From positions 992,001-1,056,000 of the forward strand of contig JAHBBC010000015.1 in the NCBI GenBank assembly GCA_019915015.1: a DNA stretch of 64,000 bases. Direction: 5' to 3'. Below, piece after piece: positions 22,801 through 33,109 of the stretch (its first letter is position 1; every line of letters starts with the position of its first letter). Both the position numbers and the translations under genes were made by a program. This DNA is from Auriscalpium vulgare (lineage: Eukaryota; Basidiomycota; Agaricomycetes; Russulales; Auriscalpiaceae). Under the pieces are notes generated by a model that was not told the DNA's origin, did no database searches, and was given only the letters and a program-made list of their open reading frames with translations.

Positions 22801-23463
22801 CGGAAGAAGGCGCGGCGCAGGCGGACCATGTTGCGCCAGTGCATCCAGACGGCGACGAAGACGAGTGCGGTGATAGCGTAGACCATGGCGACGTGCGCGA
22901 AGAGGAAGTAGCCGCCAACGTCGCGGATGGTGAGCATAGAGAGGATGTCGCGGTCCTTCTTGTCGACGTTTTTGAGGTTGTACGAAACGTTGATGGGGAT
23001 GAGGACGGCGCAGGTGAGAAAAGCGACAATGAGAAAGATCCAGCGCATCATGCGAAGGAAGCGGAGGAAGGTCGCAGCGTCCAAGCCAATCTTGTCGACG
23101 AGTTCTGGCTCCTTGGTGTGTAAGAGAGGCGAGATCCAACCGAGTATGTGACTGGAGATGCGGGGTGGCTTCTTGTCGCCGACATGGTACTTGACTTTGG
23201 GCTCATACACAACCTACGAGGTCGTCGATAAAGAGTCCCGAGGCCCGTGACAAAGGGAACGCACCTTGTTGTTTGGCCGGAGAACATTGAAGACGATGAT
23301 GGTCACTGCCTGATGTCTCGCGTCAGCTGGCAGACCGTCGCACGACTACAACATGGGCACGCACCGAAACAGCGACCATGAGGGCCAACTGGGCCCCGAC
23401 AGCTGCGGGCGCCAGCGTCCGCGAGTCTGTGCTCTCCGAGATAACCTGGCCGATGCCGGACAT
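19810..23463 (-). CDS. CSC1/OSCA-type stress-gated cation channel (RSN1-like)
   Basis: Fourteen exons: 23463..23365, 23309..23265, 23213..22480, 22423..22051, 21994..21742, 21687..21616, 21560..21497, 21442..21371, 21316..21245, 21182..21173, 21117..20974, 20918..20849, 20797..20409, 20355..19810. They code 980 aa. The order is an N-terminal membrane module (VTIIVFNVLRP, LRMMRWIFLIVAFLTCAVLIP, VAMVYAITALVFVAVW), a cytosolic PHM7-like domain (AVMYVPKKYQSDEGI, KKDAIDYYTDKL), then a seven-pass channel region (FLLTVVAFLNTLP, FGFFLPITMRWLSQYQGA, ARYFAFLVISQLIIFTLIG, WLTFFPLRGFLVIFDLAQ). A Pro/Ser/Tyr-rich cytosolic tail ends it. The family conducts cations in response to osmotic or membrane stress; fungal members sit in plasma membrane or ER. 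Exon 10 is only 10 nt. Confidence 0.9.
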
Positions 23464-23908
23464 GATGGTCTATAGCGATGTCGCACAGGCCAAGCGGTGG
23501 TTCGTTATGGGGTATCGGGGACAGTGAGTGAGCTGCCTGAGCGTTGGAGGCAGAAAAGACGTTGTGGGGAAAGGAAAGGCGGGTCAGTCGGACGAGCCGG
23601 CGCTGAGAGACGTTGGAGCGAGGAAGTGAATGGGCCCAAGTCCTTGACACGCAACAATGCAAGCTGACGTAAGCGTAACTAGGCCGCCGGCCTTTGTCCC
23701 TCCGCGAGAAAACTTCATCTGGGGTCCACAACCGGTCCTGAAAAATGCCAGCCTTGGAGGCTATCCAGTCAGTTGTAGCAGCGCTCGAGGGGGGGCCTGG
23801 TCGCTGCTGAGTGGCACACAGGATCAAATCTCAAAGCTATTAGGATCCATCCTGTATGTATATATTATACAACATCATCATATGCTACAAACGGGTAGAC
23901 CGCAACGG
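23464..23908. other. intergenic, channel promoter region
   Basis: Lies between the channel start and the NUF2 stop, both on the minus strand. Nothing beyond probable UTRs and promoter. Confidence 0.5.
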
Positions 23909-25628
23909 TCATACAGGAGAGACCTGCATCCCTAACTTGTTCGCTAACGTCTCCATGTACACCTCTGTCCAAGAATCTGTCAGCTCATGTCCGAACGATT
24001 CAATGAGAGCGAACCTGTCTCATGCCTCATCTTCCAGTATTCGGCCAAAAGCTCGTTGAGCTCCTCCTCGTTCCTCCTTGAATGCTCCGCCATCTGCAAA
24101 GGCTGTGTTCAGGATCAAGATCATCAAAGACGCGCGTTTACGCACCTTGCGCTCCACCTCGTCCGCCTCTCGCCGCATCTCCTCTACCTGCTTATCATTG
24201 TCCCTCCTGTCGTGCGCCATGTCTTCGTACTCCTCCTGCAAGCGCTCGATCGCCTTTTGCCCCGCAGCGCGCTTGTCCTCCATGTACTGTTGCGCCCGCT
24301 CCAGTTTGTCCTGAGCGTTGGCAAGTTGCTTTGACAGATGCTGTGATTAAAGTTCCCAGTCAGCGCTGAGCCGCCAGGACGAACAGTGTGGGACGCACCT
24401 GCAGCTTCAGCCCTAGCTGCGTGCGCTCGATCTTCTTCTCGTCCATGCTATCCCGCGTGTCCGCAAAATCCTTCTGTGATGCGGCTCGGCTCGCCATCTC
24501 GCGCTCAATCGTCTGCAGCTGCTCCGTGACCGCGCGCAGGTCCCTCTCGATCGCGAGCAGCGCGGCAACCTTGGCTTGGAGCTCGCGTGCCTTCCCGTCC
24601 TGCATCGCGAGCGTGCGCTTGTCCTCGTTGGCCGTTGTTCCCATAGTGGTGATCACGCGCTTTATGCGCTCCGGGCTCTGCACGATGCGCCCGCGTAGGC
24701 GCGAGACGGCATCGGATTCAAGGGTTACGTCCGAATTGATGCTCTCCTGCGAGGCAGAGTTGTAAAGACTATCTCACAGAGAAATAAAAGCGTTACCTTT
24801 CGTTGAATGAGAGCGGACTTCTCGACCTTGAGCATCTCGCGGTCTTTGAGGAGGCTTGTCTGGATGTCCTTGGCCGCGATGACTTGCGCAGTGATCTCGA
24901 TGTTCTCTTTCCGCAACTCCTGGCAGAGCGGCTCATCTTCAGCACGTTTCGCCCTGCATCACATCAGAACCCCCTCCCGGCACGCGCGACAGACAGAACG
25001 CACCTGATTTGAGCAAGCTGAGCCTGCACGCGCGCAAGGTCCGCCGTGACCTTCTCCCGCTCGTCCACAAGCTTTGTGGACTTGCCGCGTAAGCCCGAGA
25101 CAAACTCCTCTTGCTGCTCAGAGAACTTGACGAGGTTGATGAATGCGGACAGGATTAGGCGGGTGCGCTCGGGGGTGGGGAAGAAGACGTCGCGCGAGCT
25201 GAAATCGGGCACCTTCGCGGCGTTCGCGAACCGCGTGCTAAATGACAACACTCCATGAGATGGGGATCAAGGCAGAGTTTCCAGCGCACACACATGTGGT
25301 AGTTGAAGAGGTTCGTACTCAAGCTCGATGCATAGATATCCTGCATACGATGTGAGCGGTAGCCTAGTACAGAGAACACGCGACGTACCGTGCTCGGCTC
25401 CTCTAACGACGCCAGCGCAGCATGCACCGAGCTATCCAGCGAGGTCTCGCTGAGACCACTCACTTGCTGCACGCATGCCGCGTAAACGGCCATAACAAAC
25501 TCGGGAGTTGGGCGCAGCAGTTGCTGCTGGGTAACGGGGAGCCCCCAGGCGTCGAGGGAGGCGATGATGTCTTGGTTGCCCATCTCTGGGTACCAGTATT
25601 GCTTGACGCCCCGGTCGGACTGACTCAT
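23909..25628 (-). CDS. NUF2: kinetochore protein NUF2
   Basis: Eight exons: 25628..25389, 25340..25294, 25237..25004, 24953..24797, 24746..24399, 24340..24146, 24093..24015, 23976..23909; 455 aa, the normal size. The N-terminal calponin-homology-like domain begins KQYWYPEMGNQDIIASLDAWG and includes LLRPTPEFVMAVY and RTRLILSAFINLVKF; the rest is continuous heptad coiled coil rich in E, K, Q and R. NUF2 pairs with NDC80 in the complex that couples kinetochores to microtubules. The last small exon adds WTEVYMETLANKLGMQV. Without the last intron the frame would stop a few codons earlier, so the splice is inferred from the family's ending. It is divergent from the hydrolase gene, with starts 173 bp apart. 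Confidence 0.9.
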
Positions 25629-25800
25629 GGTGGGTGGATCGGTGGGAGGAGAGGTGGTCGCGGTACATCAGACTTGCCTTGAAGCTTCAGACTGAGATCA
25701 TAGTTGTTGTTGAACGCGTCACGTGCCCGTGGGCTGAAGCGCCGGCGCTCGCCGCTGATGCCGGCGCGCTACCCATTTCCCGTCTGTAGTCTGTAGAACG

Positions 25801-27165
25801 ATGACCTTCATCGCAAAGGCTCGGGTTTTCTCTGTCAGCTTCGGGGCATTCTATGCTCTCATCCTCGTTCTCTTATGCTTCTGGCCTGCTGCACAGCGCC
25901 AGTACGTCGCATTACCCCCGGTCCTGTATCCTCTGACGAACGTCTACACCCAGAGTTCTGTACATGCATGCTGTACGGTTACCGCTCGGTGCACAGTTTG
26001 ACCTTCCCGAGAGATATGGATTAGCCCGTGCGTTCCAGCTATACCTCATCCCGTCCTGCTGACCTTTGCGTGTAGCGCACAAGACGCTTAACATCGGCAT
26101 AAGGACACCCGATAACGAAACTATTGGCGCATGGTTCACCCTCTCCGAGCCCTTCTATGCTGCTCAGAAGACCCACAAAGCAATGGATGACGAGACCATC
26201 AAGGCCGCTCTCCGCGCGCACCCCACACTCCTGTACTTCCATGGTACCGCTGCTACGCGCGCCCTCAACAAGCGCGTCGCTTACTACAAGGAATATTCTG
26301 CGCGGCTGCGCATGAACGTTCTCGCGATAGATTACCGCGGGTTTGCCGACTCCACCGGGGTGCCGACCGAGGAGGGCCTGACGATCGACGCGCGCGCTGC
26401 ATGGGACTGGCTCGCAGGCCACGGCGCGCAGCAGGGCGACGTACTGATCATGGGCAACAGCCTTGGAACCGCCGTGTCTGTGCAGCTCGCGAGTGCGCTT
26501 GAAAATGACGGCATCCGTCCGAGAGGCGTGGTCCTGCTGGCACCGTTCACCAGAGTGGAGGACTTGCTGGAGTCGTACCATATCTTCTCGGTGATCCCGC
26601 TGTTGGCACCGCTCAAGATGCTCCCTCAAGCGGCCGGTAAGTGGTATCCCTGATACGCCGAATTCCCTTCTGACCTTTGTAATCGCAAGCGTATCTGAAG
26701 ACACGCCTTACCCATCGCTTCGACACGTTGGCCAAGATTACGGTGAGTTTTAGCGCTTTCAGACGCCAATGGGCTGATTCACATGATACACAGACCCTGA
26801 AAACGGGGGTACTACTTGCTCACGCGGCCGACGATTTCGACATCTCGCATAGTCACTCGGATGTAATATTCGAGGCGTTCCTGGAGAAGCACCTGCCTAG
26901 TTTGCCATTACTGACAACAGGCCTCGATGTGCCATCAGAGGCGGCACTGCAGGAGCTGGCCAAGGTTGTGAAGGAGCGGGCAACAGTACGGAGCCGACTG
27001 GTGACGAGTCAAGAGGTGGACCGTGTGGGCCTGCTGGAGGTTTTCAAACAGAGCGGGGGAACCGGTGACGTCGTGATCTTGAAGACAGAGTACGGTGGAC
27101 ATGACCAGATTGGGCTCTGGCAAGGCGTGCAGGATATAGTTGCGGAGCTCTTTGACCTGCACTGA
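25801..27165 (+). CDS. ABHD12-like alpha/beta hydrolase
   Basis: Exons 25801..25901, 25954..26027, 26076..26636, 26690..26742 and 26794..27165 code 386 aa. A hydrophobic N-terminal anchor (FGAFYALILVLLCFWPA) precedes the alpha/beta-hydrolase core with TLLYFHGTAATRA, NVLAIDYRGFADSTG, the nucleophile elbow GNSLG, VLLAPFTRVEDLL, the acidic residue in LLAHAADDFDI and the His in YGGHDQIG. The triad Ser-Asp-His is complete. ABHD12 relatives hydrolyse monoacylglycerols and lysophospholipids at membranes; the substrate is inferred only at that level. Exon phases are exact. Confidence 0.88.
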
Positions 27166-28728
27166 CGATAGGCACACTCGCTCGCGCGGTGGCAACCGAG
27201 AACTACAACTACTTATAAAATCCTTGTATAGTAAGTTCGTCTTGTCTGGACATCATCTACCGTCGAGTGACGGCGCGCGGCAGCATATAGCTCACTGTTT
27301 CGTAGCATTTATTGATTTCGCCGTCTAGAAGTGAGTCTGCGGCCTTTGCACCCCTCATCTCTCTCCACGAAACTGACGCGTCTCAGTTAGGTTCTCTTTA
27401 TCGTAGAGCAGGCAGGCAGGAATCGATCATGGAATAGGGCTCGATCGAATGCCTTGTTCAAGAACGCTTCGCTCAGGCCCCCTGCCGCACTTTCGTCTGA
27501 TACGATGACTTGGCTCTGGCATGGCTCACCCTGTGCGGCTAGGCTAGCGGGCAGTGCACGCGCGAAACACTCTTGCGAATCTTGGCCCCTCTCCGACTTA
27601 TCTGCGCCTTTTTTCTGCAACTATCAACTCTCTAATTGCATTTGCACAGACTGCCTCTATCTGATGATCCTCTTGCTCTGCCCGCGGTGTCATCATGCCT
27701 CGCATCATTTACCGTCGTTTATATGCGGGTGGGACCTCATACTATCTACCGTCACCAAAAAGCCTAGCCACCGCTCTCGTCTTATTTTGAGTCATTGTTT
27801 TACATCGGCGAGTAGCTCGAAAGCCGCCGCCACGTCCTCTGCTGTCTGACCTATAATTAGCGACAGGTGCTATCCACATGATATCGCCGTTACGGTTTCG
27901 TCGACTGGGCCAGGTAGTGTCGACTTTCACATGCCAGCTTAAGCAATAGAAGCTGGATTTTGTCGCTGGGAGCTCGCTTATTCGTCTCATAGGTCACTAT
28001 GGACAGGCGTATTTTTCTTCACTGGACGCGACGATGACTATGGAGAACCGCACACACCATCTCCTCTCCTGCCGCCGCTCTAGCCATCAACGTCGTGCGC
28101 GACCCACACCCATTCCGAAGACAGTGCAGGCAGCATTAACAGTCTGAAACGTCAGGCAGCCTAACGTTTCGGACTGTCTGGGGCGTGCATATTGTGTTTG
28201 GAACTAATTAAAAATCGGGAACTCGGCGAGCACTGCCTCGTTTTTTACGCATGTGACGCCTTATTCTGAAGCTGACTTGCGTTTCGAACTGTCTGAGGCG
28301 TTGTGAGTCTGTTAATTATCATGAGCATTCGATTCTGAACTGATAATATATAAAAATAGCGTGTTTGTCGGTCTCGTTCGAAAGCCACGTGCAAGGAGAC
28401 ATGAATGAGCAATGATATCTTTTACACTCAAGTATGTCCGTCAAACCTTCTGCACGTTCCCCTCGAGACTGCGGGCACCAGTGCTAGACAAAGTTGACCG
28501 CGGTGCACTTGCTGTTTGGTCGGGAGACGCTTTTTCAAGGTGAGAGCTTGTCTCCGGACGTCGAAAAACTCCGGAGGATGCTCGTTGGTCTCTGCCCAAC
28601 AGTCTCGTACGGACACCATCTCGTGAATGCTTTGACGCAGCAGGCCACTTCTCAATCAGCAAGATAAAAGGCGGGCGATTCTGGGGGTAGCCCTCATTCG
28701 CTTCACTTTCCGCCCACTTTCCTTCTCA
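27166..28728. other. gene-poor interval with short repeats
   Basis: No supported gene over 1.5 kb. A 12 bp imperfect hairpin AGTCTGAAACGT...ACGTTTCGGACT lies at 28141-28175, and a 20 bp motif starting GTTTCGGACTGTCTG at 28166 recurs as GTTTCGAACTGTCTG at 28281. These may be remnants of a small element. GATAAAAG near 28660 is a possible TATA box for the next gene. Confidence 0.4.
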
Positions 28729-29226
28729 ATGCTCTCTCTCAATCTTCGCTATTTCTTGGCTACTGCGACTGCTGCGGTCGTGTGGCTAATCAACCCCCTC
28801 CCTTCGTAGCCGAGGACGACGTGCCCTCGATCTTCGTCAACGGGGAGCCTTGGTTCCGTAAGTCATGGTTGTTGAATCTACAGTCAGGCCACGTGCTCAC
28901 GATCGATCGCCAGCTGTTGAACTTGAAGACGACGACGACGACGATCTACCCTCGATTTTCGTCAACGGGGAGCCTTGGTTCCGTAAGTCATGGTTGTTGA
29001 ATCTACAGTCAGGTCACGTGCTCACGATCGATCACCAGCTGTTGAAGACGACGACGACGACGATTACGATGGCGAGGGCGTGCTTAGCACCGGCTGGCCG
29101 GGTGGGCACTCCCTGGATGGTCAGGTCTCAGGGGCAGGGACCACGGCGGCTTGGGAGGCGCGCTGGGGCGTCTCTTTTTGGGACCTGTTCAATGTGTTCT
29201 CCGTGTTCGACCGTGACCCGCGGTAG
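28729..29226 (+). CDS. small acidic protein from duplicated exon-intron units (hypothetical)
   Basis: Three exons can be followed: one ending at 28857, then 28914..28982 (69 nt) and 29039..29226, separated by two almost identical 56 bp introns (GTAAGT...CCAG). They give the repeated motif PSIFVNGEPWFP, each time followed or preceded by a run of five or six Asp, and a tail ending FNVFSVFDRDPR. The 5' end is not resolved: an ATG at 28729 opens a signal-peptide-like frame (MLSLNLRYFLATATAA) that meets a stop before the first repeat, and no canonical intron joins the two in phase. A possible TATA box lies about 65 bp upstream. I do not recognise the family. Confidence 0.35.
28826..29070 (+). repeat. 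125 bp tandem duplication of an exon-intron unit
   Basis: The segment from CCTCGAT.TTCGTCAACG through the intron to the GAC-GAC run occurs twice with a 125 bp period (first GTCAACGGGG at 28836, second at 28961). The copies differ at only a few bases and by a small deletion after CTGTTGAA. Confidence 0.85.
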
Positions 29227-29659
29227 GCTGCCGGTCAGCGCGGCGAGTGACGGGGCGGACGGGTGGTTCTGTGCTGCCATCGGCGGCCGGCTCTGTGTCG
29301 CGCGGAGCTGGTTGGACCTGGGTGGCGTGGAACCTTGGGGGACGGGGCACTGTAAGGCTGGGGCGGTGGGCTCGGCGCGCTCTGAGGCCGACGTACGGAC
29401 TGGGCTGGCTGTCGCGAGTCGGGCTGGGACTGCGGAGGCGGACGTGTGCGCGCGGGCGTGCCTTCGGGCTGTGGATTCGCTGTATTTGGGCTGGACCTGG
29501 TGTCTGCCCGTGCAGTGGTGAAGCGACCCGGGGGCGCACGGAGGGGCATTATGATCGGGGCTGGTCTGGTTGGTCGCGCTTCCGGACCGGTCGCACGATG
29601 CGGGCACACGGGGGTGACATACTGCTTTGAGCTGTGGCGGACTGGCTCGCCCGGGGACG

Positions 29660-29757
29660 ACGAGGGTTCTTGGGGCATCACACGGGATCTGGGGGCATTA
29701 CACGGGATCTGGGGGCAATACACGGGCTCTGGGGGTATCACAAGGGTTCTGGGGGGT
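29660..29757 (+). repeat. about 20 bp G-rich tandem repeat
   Basis: Four to five diverged units of the type GGGATCTGGGGGCATTACAC, each with a run of four to six G. The plus strand could form G-quadruplexes. Confidence 0.75.
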
Positions 29758-30100
29758 TAGTACGCTCTGACGCGCCTTCGTACGGGTTGATTTCGGCTGG
29801 TCGCTCGGCTGGGTTAACACCGCGGAGGCTGACGAGTGCATGGCTACAGGGAGTCGCTCCATGGTCGCTGAGCTTGTTGCGCCGCTTGCTTGGACGCCGA
29901 CGGACGATTGCTCCTGTGGTCGAGGGATCTGGTGCATGGCATGCGCAGAGCCTGAGGGAGTCGATATCATTCTGGGCGCTCAGACTGAGATCACTCTCCT
30001 AAGGCCTGACGCGCAGGCCCCGGGTTGTTGGCTGGGCTTGCAGCGCCGCTTGCTCGGAAGGCAATGGGAAAGACTACTCGGAGTCGAAGGGGTCTGAGAT

Positions 30101-30147
30101 GTTTTCTTTTTTTTCTTTTTTTTTCTTTTTTTCATAAAAAAAAAATT
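30101..30147 (+). repeat. poly-T/C tract followed by poly-A
   Basis: Three runs of eight or nine T separated by single C, then CAT and ten A. The T and A runs can pair. It could be a simple repeat or the trace of an old retroposed tail. Confidence 0.7.
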
Positions 30148-30786
30148 AAGATTATTGTCTACTCGGGGCACGCGGCCCCATGCAAAACATCGCTAAACGC
30201 CGGATGTACGAAGCATGGAGGGGGCGATGTGGTGTGAGGGAGGCGTGAAGGTGATGTGATGGAAGGGAATGGCGAGCGAAGGCGGCGGGGCACGACGGGA
30301 GGGAAGTGGAGGGGGATTTGCTAGTGTTTTAAGTCAATAGGCAGTCTGCAGAGAAAAATGAGTTCGCGCGCACCTTGAGCACTCATCCGCCGCGGCACAT
30401 ATAAACACGGCAAGACACTCCACGCGGAAGGAGAGTCAAGACGAAGAATCCACGCAGACGAAGGTTCAAAGGGCGGTCCCAGGTCGGGGCACCATGACGA
30501 TACATTATGAGCTGCCCGTGCATCTTCTCATGCACACCTAGTACAGCCATATACCGGCCGGCGTGTTATGTGCTGGCGGGGTAACCCGTCAATTGAAAAT
30601 GGGCGTCCACTTGTGCATCATGCGGTGGCTTTGTGCAGGAGGGGTGCGGAGGGTCCCCGCGTCCGCGGAGGCTGGGATGAAGACAGAGAGTGCGGTATTG
30701 CATACCTGTATACAAGGTGCAAAGAGACGTCGATGGGGTGCGACGTCGGCCACAGTCCAGTAACCATATATCAGTTCCCCGTCGTG

Positions 30787-31784
30787 TCAGAAAGTTCTAA
30801 ATAAGTACTGTTCGCCACGACGGGGATCAGGACCAATACTGCTTGTGGCGCGGTGAAATTTTCGACGAGGTTGCATCACAATTTGACGGGTAAGCAAGTG
30901 CAATCCAATACGTCTAAAAAGTTCCGCAACCCGTAGTCTCGGATGTGGCCCAGTCGTAAGTTGGCAGGCGATAGCGAGGAAAGGGTACTCGCCTAGCCCA
31001 CTGACGCCCGTAGCGCGACACGGTGACCTGCCTGATCTTGAAGCTCGAGCGTGGAATCGAGCCTTGGATTCAACAGTCTGAAGAGATCTGCCTCGTACGG
31101 CCAGGATGATCGCAAGCGTGAGGAGCACGAAGCACGCGAACGAGATGCTATGCGCGGCGCGCTGAGGCGAAAGATCGAGTTTGAGTCTGTAGTCCACCGA
31201 ATCGACCTGCTCCAGGGTAGATGTGGACTGCGTCCGCGACATATGAGAGCTCAATGCTGCCAGACTCCTCTGTGGATAGCAAAAACTAGGAAGTAGTTGC
31301 AAGTTGCATGAGCCGGAGATATCGAAGCCCGCGGCGACCTTCTCCGCGACATGCTTCAGGCGCGCCATGTCGCTCGGCACGAGGGTCGCATCGGCCGAGT
31401 GCACACCGGCGTTATCGACGTGCTCGTAGATTGCGTGCACGACCTTGTAGGCGACCGCGTCGACGTCGATCTCCTGCGCACCGCCGATGATTTGAAGGAG
31501 CGGTTTGCGCGTCAGTCCACGCTTGTGTCGCATCCTCATCCACCGCGCACCTTCAGGAAAGGCATGCGCTGCGCCGCCGCCCAGCGTGCTTTGGGGGTTT
31601 CACGGGAGTAATATTGCAGTGCGGCAAGGACATCCCGGATCGTTGGAGAGGGCGTCCGTGGAACGGTGCGCGGCGGGCTATGATCGAGTCTGCCGCGGAC
31701 ACCAACTGACGGCGTGCCGGAGCTTCGGCACCGAACGCTATCAGATACGGGTCCTCGCGCGGCATCCTCACTCACGACCACCAT
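30787..31784 (-). CDS. hypothetical protein, weakly supported
   Basis: Two frames join in phase 0 across a 77 bp intron (31550..31474), giving TIRDVLAALQYYSRETPKARW...MPFLK followed by EIDVDAVAYKVVHAIYEHVDNAG. This reads like real protein, with a Val-rich helical segment and Ala/Lys helices; a possible membrane segment SISFACFVLLTLAIILAV follows further down. The start is unclear: an ATG at 31784..31782 overlaps the start codon of the divergent CREG-like gene, and the first about 40 residues are unconvincing. The 3' part (31000 to 30787) may be chance. I do not recognise a family. Confidence 0.3.
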
Positions 31785-32547
31785 GTTCTTCCTGGGACGT
31801 CTGCCTCTCCTCCTCCTCGCCACTCTCGCGCCCCAGATATACGGCACGGAAGCTCGCGAAACCAGGAAGCAGGCGGGTGAGTTGACCCAATGCACACACC
31901 AGTACACTCAGTTCATTGCGCAACTTGAACTCCATCTGCAGCCCAGCTCGCGCGCCAGCTTTTGGAGAACTCGGGCGCGGCGGGCACGATGGCGACGATC
32001 TATCCTGCGGACCACCCCACCCTTGCAGGTGCGTTGCCAGGCCATCTGCATCACCGACCGCCCTGACCTGTCGCCGCTCGCACAGGAGCACCCTACGCCA
32101 TGCAAGAGTACTACGCCAAGTACGCGTTCACCCACCCCCACTTATTCCTGCCCTGACCACCGCACGCATCGCAGCTGTCACGCCAATGGTTCCCTCACGC
32201 TCATCCTGCTGCCCATCTCGCGGCACGCGCAGAACATCCTGCACCACCCCGCGCACAGCGCGTCGCTCTCCGTCTCGAGTGACCCGCCCGACGCCGCGCG
32301 CGCGCGCGTTGCGCTTATGGGGGACGTCACGCTCCTGCCCGATGCGGCCGCGACGGACGTCAAGGCGTGCTACCTCGCGGAGCACCCGGACGCGGTGGAG
32401 TGGCTCCCGGGCGACGACGACGGCGCGCACGTCGCGTACTGGGCGCGCTTCGATCCGCATGTGCGTGCTTCCAATGTGCTCGTGCTCCTGTGATGATGCT
32501 GACGGTGTGTACAGATGGTGTACTTTGTTGGCGGGTTTGGCGAGTAG
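31783..32547 (+). CDS. secreted CREG/PNPOx-like protein
   Basis: Exons 31783..31876, 31942..32028, 32086..32119, 32175..32460 and 32515..32547 code 177 aa. A clear signal peptide (MFFLGRLPLLLLATLAPQIYG) precedes the pyridoxamine-oxidase-like barrel: AGAPYAMQEYYA, SLTLILLPISRHAQNIL, ARVALMGDVTLL, and the closing MVYFVGGFGE, which is encoded by the 33 nt last exon. CREG-type proteins have the PNPOx split-barrel fold without known catalysis and are secreted or vacuolar/lysosomal. The fold assignment is fairly secure; the function in fungi is unknown. Convergent with the Old Yellow Enzyme gene. Confidence 0.82.
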
Positions 32548-33109
32548 GTGGCGTATCTTCGTTGCTTAAGCTTTGGACTAATTTTCTCTGTGATTTAGTG
32601 AACATTTCATTGGGTACATACCGCTGCCTCTTTATCAGGCGTCGGGCTCTAGTACTCTTGGCACGCCGTCGTCAGGACAGCAGACCGTGCTGTTGTAGAC
32701 GGGCCTCATTTCTTTTCGCTGACGGAGGATTTACACATACAAGCAAGCATAGAACGCAAACATCTGTTGTACTTATATCTTATGACTTTATGACCATATA
32801 CAGGGACCACTGGAATGACACGGGGGCCTGGGGCATTCGGATATACCAAGTCTTCATTTGTGGCCGACCTACGCCATCGTGTTCTCTCTACTGTGATACT
32901 GGCGTCGGGCTTCTCAACCCCGTGCTGCTTTATTCGACGCTCACAGCCCTCCAGATGCGAGTCTGTCCACAACCGATCAAGTCTCACATGTCTAGTGACC
33001 CTAGTCTATTATTCAAAACAAAACCATACAGTTTCTAAGTGGCCTTGTGAGGCGAAGCATCTATGATATGTTGCAACAGCTGCGCGAGATTAAATAAGTA
33101 ATTCGACTT
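32548..33109. other. convergent intergenic region
   Basis: Probable 3' UTRs of the CREG-like and Old Yellow Enzyme genes; nothing else recognised. Confidence 0.5.

Larger units (their letters stand above)
29227..30786. other. gene-poor, G-rich interval
   Basis: No supported gene. It holds a G-rich tandem repeat (29660-29757) and a polypyrimidine/poly(A) tract (30101-30147). Long open frames here follow base composition and have no motif. Confidence 0.5.

Noticed and set aside
22290..23123. 277-codon plus-strand frame opposite the channel gene
   Set aside because: Antisense shadow, rich in Val/Asp/Glu from reverse-complemented codons.
29660..29757. Short spaced repeats resembling a CRISPR array
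   Set aside because: Units are directly adjacent and diverged, with no unique spacers, in a eukaryotic genome.
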